This document shows, one piece after another, positions 48,097-60,263 of a stretch of 64,000 nt of DNA (the stretch's first letter is position 1; each line of letters begins with the position of its first letter). Source of the DNA: Karalla daura (Eukaryota > Chordata > Actinopteri > Chaetodontiformes > Leiognathidae). The stretch is taken from the NCBI GenBank assembly GCA_029224185.1, contig CM055199.1:12925089-12989088 (forward strand). Reading direction: 5' to 3'. Both the position numbers and the translations under genes were made by a program. A model generated the notes under the pieces. It was given only the letters and a program-made list of their open reading frames with translations. It had not been told where the DNA came from and searched no databases.

Positions 48097-50197
48097 GAAA
48101 AGGAAGAAGAACTCTTTTAATATTATGTGGAAAACTGGTAACGCATAGAAATGTTTGCCACACTAATTTTATGAAGATACTGCACAATATGTGCACACTT
48201 AACAGCTGAAAGCAGAAACAATTATGTAACAACATGATTAGGAACAGTTACATTTCACTGCTTTTACAGTTACAATGGGGCCTTTTAGGGCAACCGTAAA
48301 ACTGATAAAGTCTGCGAAGAAAATGAGTTTGACGCTCCTGGTCTACATAGTTTCACTCATCAGGCCTCGCTCTCTGACACAAATGGCTTTCTGCTGACAT
48401 GTGTGTGAAAGCAAGAGAGTAAGATAGAGGGAGAGGGAGCACCATGCTAGCACAGTGGGAGGGTGAAGAGAATGTTTTTGGTGAAACGAGGTGGTCCCCG
48501 AACACTCAGCTCGCTGTGCAGAGGCTCCACACTTCCAGCAGCCCACAGCGAACTCTCCCCTAAGAGTGAAAAATGGGCACAGGGAGATGGGGAGGCAGTC
48601 CTGGGTGAAATTCAAGGCCAAAGCACTCATGTCTCCTCCATCTACCACCTCCCACCTCAGGCGCAACACATTACCTCTCTCCTGGATATAATCACACCCA
48701 GCGAGGAGTGAGGTTTGGCTGGGCTGTACGTGAGCGAACGCGGGTGTGTTTCTATTTATGTGTTTGACTGTGTATGTGTGTGTGTATGTGTGTGAGGATA
48801 TCTGCATCTCTGTAGAGTGGGCATGGGTGCGCGTGTGTGCAAGTGTGTGGGAGATGCTGTTCAGTGTGTGCCTGTGCATACAGCGTGTGTGCACTGTATG
48901 TAATTTCCACTGGAGGTACACTGGGAATTACATCCAGGCCCACGTGTCCCTTCATAAGAGTTCCTCTCCAGCTTATTCTCTTTTATTAGCACGTCCTCTT
49001 TTTTCATTAACTGAAAAGGTTACTGGTGCATTTGTAATACCCCACATGAATCGCCCGCACCCCGCCTGCCCACGGTTGAGGCAAGGCCCCAAACCTTTCC
49101 TACTAAACCCCCTCCAGACATGCACATCCACACAAACCAGCCCCCTCCTTGGGTCTCCTTTAGCTGAGAGAGGACATTTCAATGGCATTGTCCTCCCCTC
49201 TGCCTCCCAAACACAGGTAGGGGAAATATCACCCAGGGAATAAATAACTCGGCCAGGTTAATTATTTGGCAGACGCATCCGCAGATTAATAACAGAATAA
49301 AAATGCAGCGGTGGACGGAGGTGCTCTGAAAGGTGCGGGGGGAGAGGTTGGCGGAGGAGGGGGAGGAGGAATGATGGGCAATTGAGCGGAGTTATTGGAG
49401 AGCAACAGTGCATGTGCTGGCTTCAGATAGATGTAGGAGCTGGGTCTAGCCCCAAGGCTGTGAATATGCTGTCTGGGAGGAAAGAGATTAACTAAGGCAG
49501 CTCGGTGACATCATGCCTGCAGAGACAGTTATGAGGAGTATCCATCACATGCATCGTCTGCAAGAAATAGAAGACGGGAAAAACAGAATTATATATCTAA
49601 ATGATGTATAAAAAATAAAATATGCAAGGTAATAGCGGGTAGTGTATGTCTGAATGGAGGGAACTTGTTCATCTCGGTTGTATAATTGTAGGTGCACACT
49701 TCCTGTCATCCAGACTGTTTTTTTTTCCTCCAGCAAAATTAATCCTGCGGCAGATGCATGCAAATCATAACTTCCAGCTGAGCGTGTGATTGTGGTGGTA
49801 CTTTGCTACAGCAGAACTTTTAATCCAGTTTTCAACCTTTCCTGGAAGTCCTAAAAAAAAAAAAAGAAAGAAAAATCACTGTGTAAATCGATGAAGGCAT
49901 CCGACTTGGCAAATCTAGCAGGGGTGTTGATCAGTTCAATAAAATGAGAAGCAGCCCCATGTGGAGTTATTATCATCACAAATGCACAAACAACCCAAAT
50001 ACCCTTAATCTAGTCAAGGGGTAAAGCCTGTATTGACCTAGTGATGTTGCATGCGTGTGTCTCTATGTGTGAGTGTCTGTATGTGTGTGTCTGACCTAGT
50101 CTGCTTGGTGCAGCCACAGAGTCCCTGAACCCCGTTCACCTGAGGAGGGCAGACTGGGGTAATTTTCCTCTCTTTGAAGAGACCGAGAGGGGGCAGA
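48097..50197. other. Non-coding stretch with GT-rich patch
   Basis: No gene recognised. GT-rich DNA at 48,745-48,900 gives frames of 165 codons (plus) and 192 codons (minus) that are not credible. A block at 49,235-49,315 with 'ggttaattatttgg' and 'cagattaataac' words looks regulatory. An octamer ATGCAAAT is at 49,758-49,765. Confidence 0.5.
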
Positions 50198-50270
50198 GGG
50201 AGGGAGGCAAGGAGAGAGGGAGGAAGGGAGGGAGGGAGGGAGGGAGGGAGGGAGGTAGGGAGGGAGAGGG
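50198..50270 (+). repeat. (GGGA)n purine tract
   Basis: Imperfect GGGA repeats with G-runs every four bases. Homopurine on this strand. Confidence 0.95.
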
Positions 50271-51643
50271 TGAATTTCCTATGGATCCCTGTTTCATCCT
50301 CCCACTGAGCAAATCTCCATTTATATTACACAGCAAGCCCATTTGTGTTCATGTGACTAGTGAGATTTCTTATTTAGATATAACAGAGAAACAGTCTTTG
50401 TTAGTGTTTCCTTCTACCATTAACAGCCACCAGGGCATCTATTATGTTATCGCATTATGTCTCACACTTTTTTATTTATTTATTCTACTTTTTATGTTGT
50501 TTTTTCATTTTGTTCTCTTTGAGTCAGGGTAATCTATGTATTTGCCAAACAGGGTGGGAGAGCAGAGAGAGCTCATTTAACTCCACTGAATTAGGAGCTA
50601 GATATCAGGTCTTACATTTTCAAAGCCAAACTTAGTTGTCCGCGAGGCAGAGAGATGGAAGCAAAAGCAATGGAGATAAAGAAGACAGATTGAGGGACTC
50701 CACAGAGGCCTCAGACCCTGGTCATTTTCATGCATCAGGCCCTTTTGCCTCTTGCACCTCCCCCCACCCATCCATCTATCTGCCCTCCACCCACCCATCT
50801 CCCCTCTCACCCCTCTCGCCCTGCAGGGCAGGCCCTGCCTTCCATCTGTTGTCTGTCCCAGCTAGGAGCAGCCCCGTTCCCCCTCCACTCGCATTTACAA
50901 TTCAATTAAAAGCAACAAGCCCCTTCTTCCTCCTCCCTCTCCTCTTCCTCCTCCTCCTCCCACACCTCCTCCTCCTCATCTCTTTTTTTAGCTGTGCCTG
51001 GATGAGCACAGCAGAAAGGCCCTATACCCCATGTTGGGATGCAGTCATGACACACACTTACCAAGCCCACAGATGATGCAAACACACACTGACACGTCGA
51101 TACACAGAGTGTGTGCCAGGGAGCAAAGGAGAGGGACACAGAGATGAACACACTCATGCACACAATGATTTTTTTTATCCTCATTTTGACATAGTGAATA
51201 GAAAACAGGGTTGGTGGGGCTAAGCCCATGAACAATACAACTGAAGAAAGTGGGTCACACTTTGCATTAGAATAACGTATGTAACGATGATGTAACAACA
51301 CAAGAACAACTGAAAAATATAGATTTATACAGACCATTAGTCTGATTGCACAAGTTTTAAATGTAGCCTTCAGCAAGAGCAAAGAAAGGGACATAATATA
51401 AAGTCCTTTGACTTAGTGAGTGAGGCAATTGTCATGACTCACTTGCTCACCTACTATGCCATGAAGAGTAAATGATTCTTCTCCAAGAGGTTTCCACAGG
51501 CGCAGAATGGAGTCAACGCAGTTTATCTGTTCTGAACAATTAACATGGCTTCCCCATAAACATTTTTTTAAATGATCTCTTATGATATAATCTGCGTGAG
51601 TAAAAAAGCAAAGCTTGGGAATCTAAATCAAGTCACTCATAAA
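50271..51643. other. Non-coding stretch, partly pyrimidine-rich
   Basis: No gene recognised. C/T-rich DNA at 50,745-50,990 includes a CTC-type trinucleotide patch (50,940-50,985). Confidence 0.5.
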
Positions 51644-51722
51644 TTTCTCTCTCTCCCTCCCTCTCTTTCCCTCCTCTCTCTTTCTCTCTCTCTCTCTCTT
51701 GCTCTATTCCTCTCTCTCCCTC
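51644..51722 (+). repeat. (CT)n microsatellite
   Basis: Imperfect CT repeat with CCCT interruptions. Confidence 0.95.
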
Positions 51723-51890
51723 TGCTGTAATGTGAAAGCAATATCCACAGGCATCCCTTCTCTCTGAAAAAAAGAGGGGGAAAAAATGAGAGTCTTTAAT
51801 ATTTAATTACGGTGGTGCCAACATGCAACTTTTATCACTTTCTTGTGTCATTTGCATCTCAGGCGAGCCCAGAAGATATACACAAAGAGC
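51723..51890. promoter_or_regulatory. Short unique block with reverse octamer
   Basis: Unique DNA between a CT tract and a GA tract, with ATTTGCAT at 51,850-51,857 and 'atatttaattacgg' near 51,799. Suggested by composition only. Confidence 0.2.
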
Positions 51891-51981
51891 GAGATAGAGG
51901 GAGAGAGAAAAAGGGGGGAGAGAGAAAGAAAGAGAGATGATGGAGTCTGATGTAGAGAGAGGCGTGGATAGAAAGACAGAG

Positions 51982-52016
<35 letters not shown>
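51891..52016 (+). repeat. (GA)n-rich tract
   Basis: Purine-rich tract with a pure (GA)n core at 51,985-52,012. With the CT tract at 51,644 it forms an inverted polypurine/polypyrimidine pair about 170 bp apart. Confidence 0.95.
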
Positions 52017-52579
52017 TGAGGAATGGAACTGGAAAAGGAGGCAAAGAGGGGGAGGAAACACGCTGTCATGGGGGAACCAATATGACAGGGGAAGTGAGCC
52101 TGGGAGAGATAAAGGTGCGAGATGAGCAAGGAAAAACAAAAAAAAAAGATTTGGTGAAATAGAGATTAAAAACATGAGGGAGAATAGAAAAAAGCAGAGA
52201 ATGAGACACAGAGACCACAATCGATACATAAAAACAGAACTCCCACTCAACGGAGACGGTGATTTTGTACAACTTTGATATGCTGTGCTGCAAGTTGAAT
52301 GAGCGTCTGGCTGTGTGCAGCAGCAGCATCATCGCCTGTGTACAACCTTGAGTGCAACCGCTCTATATGTCCCTACTGCACACAACCCACCCCACCCCTC
52401 CACCCCAACCTCCCCCATCAACCGTCTCCCTCTGCACCATGGCCTACCTCTCTGCCTGTCTCAGGCGCTGAGCCAGACTGCAGTAATGACTGATAATGTG
52501 TGTAATTACCAGCCCAACAGCCACGCGGAGCTGATGAAGAATCAGAGCGGCGCTGCACTCCTCATCTAGGGCCCCTTGT
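52017..52579. other. Non-coding stretch
   Basis: No gene recognised. C-rich patch at 52,385-52,430. Confidence 0.5.
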
Positions 52580-52770
52580 TCCCCCTCATTCACTCTGAAT
52601 GGCGGTGGGCTCTAAATGAAGCCTTATTGGATGCTGCCGCCGCCGCTGCACTTACAGGGCTGACAGTCATTAAGACGGCCATCGAGATGAAAAGAAGGGG
52701 GGAAACTGTCATTACCATAAGAATGCATGTCAAAGCAATTTTGATGTGGCTTTAATTTCAGTGCAGGAGG
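52580..52770. promoter_or_regulatory. Candidate regulatory element
   Basis: Unique block with 'gccttattgg' (reverse CCAAT), a GCCGCC triplet run, paired 'cagtcattaag' and 'ctgtcattacc' words, and 'ggctttaatttcag'. The two TGTCATTA/AGTCATTA words about 50 bp apart may be homeodomain or MEIS sites. Confidence 0.27.
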
Positions 52771-53046
52771 GTACTTGGACTACTCCGTCTACATTATGGT
52801 CCAGATAGAAATTCTGAATCCTCCACTAATTTAACACATCATATACCTACAGCGGGTTGGGCTCACATTCAACTCACGGACTAATGACAGCTATTACTAT
52901 GTTTCGTCTTCTTCCTCAAAATCCCTTTCTGAACTGTATTTTCCAAAGGCAGGGCATCTAAACGGCTCTAAATATTTAATACGCTGTGCACACAAACAGG
53001 ACTTGAGTCCAAGACCTCCACCTGTGTAAACTCGTAAAGCTTTCAC
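52771..53046. other. Unique non-coding stretch
   Basis: No gene recognised. Confidence 0.5.
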
Positions 53047-53071
53047 AAAAAAAAAAAAAAAAAAAAAAAAA
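53047..53071 (+). repeat. Poly-A run (A25)
   Basis: Twenty-five A. It could be a retroposon tail, but no element is recognised upstream and no target-site duplication was found. Confidence 0.95.
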
Positions 53072-56000
53072 CCTTGGGGCGGTGGAATGGTGTTCCTGCT
53101 CCTTTCCCCGGTTTTGCGGGAAGTCACTGGAGAGTCTCGGGCCATGTGGGGACACCCGGCCGACATCCAGAGCTCTATGGCGGTGGCAAGAGCAGACGTG
53201 AGATTTACAGTGTGCAGGGCCTCCATGCTTTCCCATCACACTGCTGACGGTTTCGCCTTTGGGGCCGTCGATCGGAGCTGAATGAAACGCGTTCAAGTGA
53301 GGATACAGGCGAGCAGCGCCGTCACGGACGAGGAAAGCGAGAGCAACTCTTGGTGAGTTTGCGAGGCAGTCTGCGCAGGGGGTCTGCATAGGGGGTGCAA
53401 TACCCAGTGTTCTTAAACTCCTCTCCACACTCTTGGTCGGCTCTCAGGAATAAATACTTTATTGTGTTTGAAGTCTTTTCTACTGCTGATATCCCACAGC
53501 CAGTCTGTCAGTCTGCTGGGGTGAATAATCTTCTGATGTTCTTTCATTTCAAAAGATTACATGAGACTCTTAAGGGAGTAAATTTAAGCTATTTATTACT
53601 GGGTGGATGTAATACTACAGTTCAGAGAAAAGCCCTGACAATTTCAATGGCCAGTCAGGAAAAGTTCTCGAGTATAGGACAGTGCAAAACACATTTACTA
53701 TGCAGTGATCCACACTTTGAAATGACCCCATATTGAGTTCTGTGTGGATCTATAGACTTCTATATGTTTTGCAATATCTGAATTCAAAGTCAAGGAAAGG
53801 AAAAGAGTCGGGGAAAGGGGAAAAGAGTGCTGAGCCAGTGGTTGCTGAACCTAAATCAGGACTCCTGCTGGGTGAAGCTTGATTAGGGCCTTGACTGTTT
53901 TCTTACCCTGTAAATTATTCGACCCCTGCTTACGCCTGGGATCCCTTTTAAGATACATAGCTTCAGACATTGTGTGGAGTGAGCGTGACTCGCTTTCAGA
54001 GGTTTTGTAGTGTGATGGAAAGGCTAGTCTATCCATGCTGGCACTACATGGTACTGTGCGGCGCGCAAGTGTGAAAGGGTCTTATGTTGAGACTTCATCA
54101 GTGATGAATGTGAGCAGCAAGGAACCCACTGAGGGCCTGTTAGTCTGCAGGGAGACCGTCCATCACCGCACCCTGACCTCCCATCCACTGTCAGCATCGC
54201 TCGCATGCAGCAAAGAGGAGCAATCAGGCCAAAGTGCTCTGCGAGTCAAGCGATCAAAATTCTGAAAATGCGCTCATAAGCCGGATGGAAACACACTCAG
54301 AAACGCATGAAGATTTTAACACCTTAAAGCCACTTTGAGATGTTTAAACCATCTGTGGTTGAACTTGTCTTCTGTTTACCCCTCTGCCCTGATTAAACTT
54401 TGATTCTGCACTCTGCTGCAGTTAAACACACCCAACAAGCCTCTAAATGACTTCTTATCCAACGGTTGAGATGAGAACCTTTGTTTTGTTGAAAGAGTCT
54501 ATTGATATCTGTTTGTTGGACAGATCTATATGCTGATGAAACTGGAGTGTATTTAGTTTTCAGACCCCCAAATCACTACCCACACTTTGAGTTTGTTCAA
54601 CAAAGTCAAATTGCTGGGCCTGTGATCATTAATGGTTATTTCCCTTGGCTGGACAAACGATTGACCAACGAGAATTGAAATGTAATTTTTCTACACATAT
54701 AGCGGTCTGGTTATATCTGTGAAATACGGAAAAAGAAGAATGCCTTTGTTCATGTGATTAGACAAACCTGTTAACATTGTTATACCAACCCACTCATCCA
54801 CATCTAGCTAAAATACCAAACTTGCCAAGGGTACAGAATGTTAATCACAATACTCACATATACACAATAGACAAAATCAAATGAACTCCTATGCCTCCTA
54901 TTGGAACCATGATGGACTCGGAGTCTGGTGAGACCATGAGAGCTCATTGCTGCACCTGGTTATTGAATTCATGAAGCCTACTGGCTCCTGCAGACTCTGA
55001 ATAGAACCTATTACTGTCGTAATGGCTCTTGATTAATCCCTCATGGGCAAGGCACAGTCCATTTTATGAAAGGCGTATCCAACCTATAGGGGTATCTTAA
55101 GGTAACATGCTGTATTATAAGCCCTATAAAAGTCTACTGAAAGTATTTTTAATGTCAAATACCCAAGAATCGTGGACTTAAGATTCATCTTAATGTACAT
55201 GGTGCTTAACATCTGACTGCAGAGCATATTTTCCCTCATCCTGCATGTCAGTGGTTGTTTAGAGAAAGGAAACAGGCATCGCTGGCAAATCCAAAGCTTG
55301 CGGCAATGTCTGAAATGGTGTCTGTTTTCCACTCTGCTTGCACTGAGCCCTAATACATCTGGTACTCTGAGCAGCACGGTGCTGCAGCTTTGGCACGGCA
55401 AACACTGCAAAGGAATGGACTCCTGAGGGTGGCGGAGGTGCAAACACACCAGGAGCAGGAGCAGAGGGGAGGGAGCACTATCACTCAAACTGTTGCAGAC
55501 ACTTTAATGCCCACCTTTAATAAGGTGATAAAGGGTGTGTGACCCTGAAATCATGCACAGTAAATATTTTCTGGGCCTAACCAGAGTGATTTTGACACGG
55601 TGCCCATGTTGCCTGCACCAATTTACCACTTGGCCAAAACAAACCGAGAACTGTGGAAAAGAAAAGTCAAACCTCATTAATTCCTGTCGCTCTCCTTGAC
55701 TTTCATTCTCCACTTTTCAATGTGTTTGTTATCATTTGTATACCATCCAATCAATGGGTCAATAGATCAATACATAACAAATGACACTGTGGGTGTTAAT
55801 GACAACCCGGGATTAGGACGGATAAGGCTGCCTCGGTAGAGCAATCGATTAGCTGCAGTCTCTGTTGCAACGCACTGCAGAGCTGCACTTATGCACACAA
55901 GCGCACGGGATCAGCTGGAGACAGTGGGTAGTGCGCCATCAAGAGCCGAGCACCCACCTCATCCACCTTCCTAACAACTGTACCATAAGACCCTTTCATC

Positions 56001-57263
56001 CCCCCCGCCTCTCCCAACGCGAGCTCTCCGGAGCCTGGAAAAGATTTGCCAGAGTGCCAAGATGAGAGACCGGGCTAATGCTGAAATGTCAAAGCACCTT
56101 AATTAACACAGGGGGCTATAACCGTGATCAAGGCTCCCTTGAGGAGCAGGGCCGGTGTACAACCCAATCTCTCTGCCTCAGCCATGCTCTTCCAGATCGA
56201 TCGGAATGGATTTTCTGCTTTTGCACACACCTGAATGCTGTCAACAGTGGGACGTAAATTTGGTTCTCTGTCCCTTCCCTTTTTTCACGTTCCTTCACGA
56301 CCCTCGTACTGTATTCCTATTGAATCCATATTTCCCCCTTGCAGTGCATGGAAACCTCTGGAGCTGTTTTTGGCAGGCTGGGCTTGTTATAAAACAGAGG
56401 AGTCTGTTTATGGTGGTCTTGGTTTAAGTCTGCTCTTCCTGCCCTCAGATTGAAAGGCCTCTTTGAAAGGGAGGCCTTGGATGGCTTTGGTAGGAGTCTG
56501 TCCTGTGAGTACTCCCTCACACACTCACACACATACACACACTCATGAGTTCACATGGGTTCCTCTCTCATTACTCAGCATAAGGCTTTCACGCTTGACC
56601 TGCTTTTTAACTTTCTGATCTGGATTAGCGGCAGATAATTTAGGGAGGCGAGGAGCGGGGAGTGTGTGTCTGCTTGAGCTGAAGGGCTTACAGGTACTGT
56701 GCTGCTATCATTCAGCGGTCCGACTGGAGACAGAGTTGACACAGCTGCCTCTGAGAATTACCACCGCCGTTTCTGCGACAGAGCGCGAACAACACAAACA
56801 GTGAGAGAGAGGGAAGAAAATCTGTTGCGGACAAGAGCGAATGGAAAATATGTTTAAAGTGAAAGTCCCCCCCCCCACCCCCCTCCGTTCCTGCACCGGG
56901 AGCTCTCGGAGCACCTGAGTTCCAGAGGTCTGCGATTGACTCGTTAAAGAGGCTGCCAAGTTAGCGGCGTGCCACCTCACCCGGGAGAAACGAGAGTGGG
57001 AGGAGGATGTGGGGAGGCGGTGGGGGGGTGGTGGAAGGGGTGTCGCAGGCGGGTGAGGGAGGGGGGCTCAGTGATAAATCCATTTACATCCTCCCCTGTT
57101 TTATTTGCTCCCATGGACTCTGCTCGCGTCTCCCCATTCAGGCTTGTTTACCTGGTAAGCCGAGTGTGACTAAAGAAAATTCCCACAGCCTGAGGTGGGA
57201 TTGCAGCTGAGGTGGGAGGGGAGAGATGGGGGGGTTAAGGTAGGTTGTAAGGAGACAGAGGAA
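53072..57263. other. Long unique non-coding stretch
   Basis: No gene or SINE copy recognised in over 4 kb. It contains a C-rich run at 56,869-56,885 and a G-rich segment at 56,995-57,068. Open frames are at most 134 codons and unlike any known family. Confidence 0.5.
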
Positions 57264-57292
57264 GGGGTGGGGGGGTGGGGGGTGGGGGGTGG
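57264..57292 (+). repeat. G-quadruplex-prone run
   Basis: G4, G7, G6 and G6 runs each separated by a single T, a very strong intramolecular quadruplex pattern on the plus strand. Confidence 0.85.
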
Positions 57293-58975
57293 AGTTTAGG
57301 GATGGGGTGAGGGGGGTGACGTAGGGCACAGAATTACTCAAAGCTGTAAGCTGTAACCTACCTTCCCTCTCCCAGCCCCCCATGGCTTAATTATCATGTG
57401 CAGCCTAGTGGAGATGAAATAACGGAGACTCTCACACGAACACCCACACACCCGCACAGGGAGGATCGGAGGACTCCTTTTACACACACACACACACACA
57501 CAGAGGCAGACGCACAAACGCACAAATAGGAGGAGAGAGACAACATGGTCTGCTTTTAATCGAAGCTAATCGGCAAGGAAAATAAACATGCTGGCATGGC
57601 AGACATCTATCTTTGGCTGGGGCTGAAGCTGCAAGATAAGGAGGAACAGGCCTCACAGACATGTGTTCTTCTCTTTAAAACACCGCCTGCTCCTCGTTGG
57701 CAGAATTAAGCTTTAATATGGGTCTTAGGAGGAAGCTTCTCCAAGGTGAAAAGGTGAAATTATGGGATGGATTTTTCCCGAGACACATCAATCATGTTTA
57801 ACTCGGTTCTATTTGTTGGGGTCGGAGCTGCCCTCTTTACGGGTCTTTGCTTGCAAGAAAATCCACAGCAAAAGGAGCTTTTAAAGGCATTACTCAGACC
57901 GTCTGCAACTGATCTGTCAGAGTTGCCACATCGCTCTGCATGAATCTTTAATTAGCCAAGAAAAGCCCTGTGAAGAGGGGAATAGCGCGGTTCTTTTCAT
58001 AGCACTTCGTCTTCCACGTCATCCCGGCACAGCCGTTGATCAACAGCGGCAAAATAAAAACAGTTCTCTCCCACTCGGAATATATCATCCAGTCTGTGGG
58101 GGGAGAAAAAAACTGCAAAAAAAGGAAAACAGAAGAAGGCAGTGAGAGCGGGGAATCTGTAAGAGCAAACATTACTTTTGGTAAAATCTCTGTGTTTATC
58201 GGGTGTGTTTCGGGACAAAATCACATTAAGGAAGTGGACTAATAGAGAGGAGGAGAGAGAACAAAGAGAAATGTTGGGCATCAAAGGGAAAAGAAATGAA
58301 GGAGTGGGGATGATTATCAGTCACAGGGTAATCGTTCTATCAGTGACCAGAGTAATGAATCCAATTTTCCTAGGAGCTCCACTGTCATTTAGTTGCTGTG
58401 GAATGCAGATTCATGGACTACGCACTTCCAAGCTTCTTCAACCTACAGAAGCATTAAAAGGAATCCCGCGACATACATCCATATTGTCACAGCCCGGACT
58501 GAATTTCCTCCCTCTGACTCTGAGCGAACAAGGACAACTGTTTGATCCCATTCGCAACCACCGAATCCCATGTGAACATGGACTTTTTTTTTATTGTTAA
58601 ATGATGCAATCCCAGAATTCCCAGACATTAAAGCATTTCCTTGCGCACAGCTTCGAATCACAAACCCCCACAGATCACTGAGTTCGTGAACTTTAATGGT
58701 TTGCTACTCCAAAAATTTTAATTGTCTAACCAACTACAAGCATATGCTGTGAAAAAGAAAGGAACTTTGATGTCTGACCACAAAAACTCTGCCCGTTTTG
58801 TCAACTGTCAGAGGCCTCGGAGCAGCAGGGAAGCAGACACACACACACACATATAGACACACATACACACACACTCAGCCAGGTCCGGGGCTAATTTGCG
58901 AGGATCACTGCTCTGACCCTGACCAGATAAGGTGCCAGTCGACGAAACTTCCTTCATTTCCTCTTGTTGTTGCAG
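57293..58975. other. Unique stretch with two CA tracts
   Basis: No gene recognised. (AC)n at 57,482-57,502 and a CA-rich patch at 58,835-58,874. Confidence 0.5.
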
Positions 58976-59158
58976 TATGGGAGAAGAGGCAGCCACCAAC
59001 CAGCTTAAGGACAGCGGGGCTAAAAGGTGAAAGCCACGTTCGGCTGAACCTCAGGCTTGATCAAAAGGAATGCGACCTGGGCTCGGGGAGGCAGCAGAGC
59101 TTATCGGCCCAGCAGCGGGGCTTTGGAGGAGAGGATCCCAGGCACCAGATAGCTCCAG
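58976..59158 (+). ncRNA. Candidate exon 1 of an unknown spliced transcript
   Basis: The segment is preceded by a good polypyrimidine tract and acceptor ('cctcttgttgttgcag') and ends in a strong donor context ('ccag' then 'gtaaag'). Length is 183 nt. One frame stays open across the whole segment; another opens with ATG at 58,977 but stops after 17 codons. If joined to 59,700-59,890, the open frame continues 19 codons and stops at 59,756-59,758. No protein family is recognised. A non-coding or 5'-untranslated exon is as likely as coding, and chance cannot be excluded. Confidence 0.22.
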
Positions 59159-59699
59159 GTAAAGCCATGTTTTCCCAGGAATGAAGTCAAATCAGCCCTT
59201 TTCTTTGTTCTTCCTGCCTTTGTCATTGTCTCATAACCTCAGATGAAGCGACGTGCGCTGCCATTAACGCAAATCAAATCATCTGACCGACCCCGCGAGT
59301 TTACACAGTTTGAAGCCAAGGTCTTGAAATGTAATTATTAGTGTGTATGTGAGAGTTTTTAGCAGCTGTAGGTGTTAGAGTGTGAGAACGTTTACATGTG
59401 TGAGAGTCTCCACCACAGCATCTACTGCATCTGTGCTAATGTATCATTCATGATTTTAATTGCCAGTAATTAAGTTGGGCCCAATTAGCAAGAGAGATAA
59501 TCAATACTTGTTGATCAACACCAGGTGCATTATCTTTGGTGCAAGTGGAAGCACATTTCTGGATTTACGTCCATGTGTAGAGGGAAACCTGTTAACTGCA
59601 GAACACGAGGTAACTTTAATCACCTTGTCTCGCTTCTGTATGTCTCCTTCCCTCCTAAAAGATTATATATTGAACTCTTGTCTCCCTTTGCTCCTGCAG
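59159..59699 (+). other. Candidate 541-bp intron
   Basis: Begins with 'gtaaag' and ends with a pyrimidine-rich 'tctccctttgctcctgcag'. It includes a TAAT-rich unique block (59,440-59,500, 'gattttaattgccagtaatt'). Intron identity depends on the two flanking candidate exons. Confidence 0.2.
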
Positions 59700-59890
59700 C
59701 CCGTGTTTACTCCACACTGCTGTGCAATTATCTGCTGACTAAAGATTGCATAGGCTGACAAAACAGGGCATGCTCGCACCCATGCTGATCTCAGCCTGGA
59801 AAAGATGGCGAAGCCGGTGTACAACGCGACAGCAGGGAAGCAACCGGAGAGAAATTGAAAGAGATGTAAGAGAGATGGAGGAACAGGAAG
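59700..59890 (+). ncRNA. Candidate exon 2 of an unknown spliced transcript
   Basis: Preceded by a strong acceptor ('ctccctttgctcctgcag') and followed by a near-consensus donor ('gaag' then 'gtaaga'). Length is 191 nt. All three frames contain stops inside the segment, so it is not a fully coding internal exon. The frame entering from candidate exon 1 ends 132 nt before the donor, which would predict nonsense-mediated decay if translated. An ATG near 59,804 in fair context opens 17 codons only. Confidence 0.22.
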
Positions 59891-60087
59891 GTAAGAAGTG
59901 GAAACTGCTGAGTCTGAGCTTCTCCCCAGGATGCAAAATGGAATGAATGAGGGATGAGGGAAGTTTAAAAAAAGAAAATCATTGGACGTCCTTCCCCCTG
60001 CCTGGCCCACTAACCGCACGCTCCTCCAGTGCTTCACTGGGCTGTGATCAATATTGACGTTGTCATTAAGCAGCTCTCTGGTAATGA
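59891..60087. other. Unique non-coding stretch
   Basis: No gene recognised. Confidence 0.5.
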
Positions 60088-60119
60088 GGGTGGGGAAGGG
60101 GGGGTGGGGGGAGTGGGGG
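60088..60119 (+). repeat. G-rich run, quadruplex-prone
   Basis: At least five G-runs of three or more separated by one to three bases. It lies about 90 bp upstream of a C33 run, so the two strands have opposite G/C asymmetry. Confidence 0.8.
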
Positions 60120-60204
60120 TTGGATACTGGGAGAGACGTTAGACCTGCACGCCAAGCGTCTCAACACGCATGTCCAGCCACTGCGCATCTGTGATTTTGA
60201 AGAG

Positions 60205-60205
<1 letters not shown>

Positions 60206-60252
<47 letters not shown>

Positions 60253-60263
60253 ACACACACACA
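60206..60263 (+). repeat. C33 homopolymer followed by (AC)12
   Basis: Thirty-three C at 60,206-60,238, then about twelve AC units. It is the longest homopolymer in the window. Exact length is doubtful for technical reasons. Confidence 0.95.

Noticed and set aside
48343..48921. 192-codon minus frame and overlapping 165-codon plus frame
   Set aside because: Both owe their length to GT/CA-rich DNA and overlap each other on opposite strands.
53047..53071. A25 run as a processed pseudogene tail
   Set aside because: No gene-like sequence upstream and no target-site duplication noticed.
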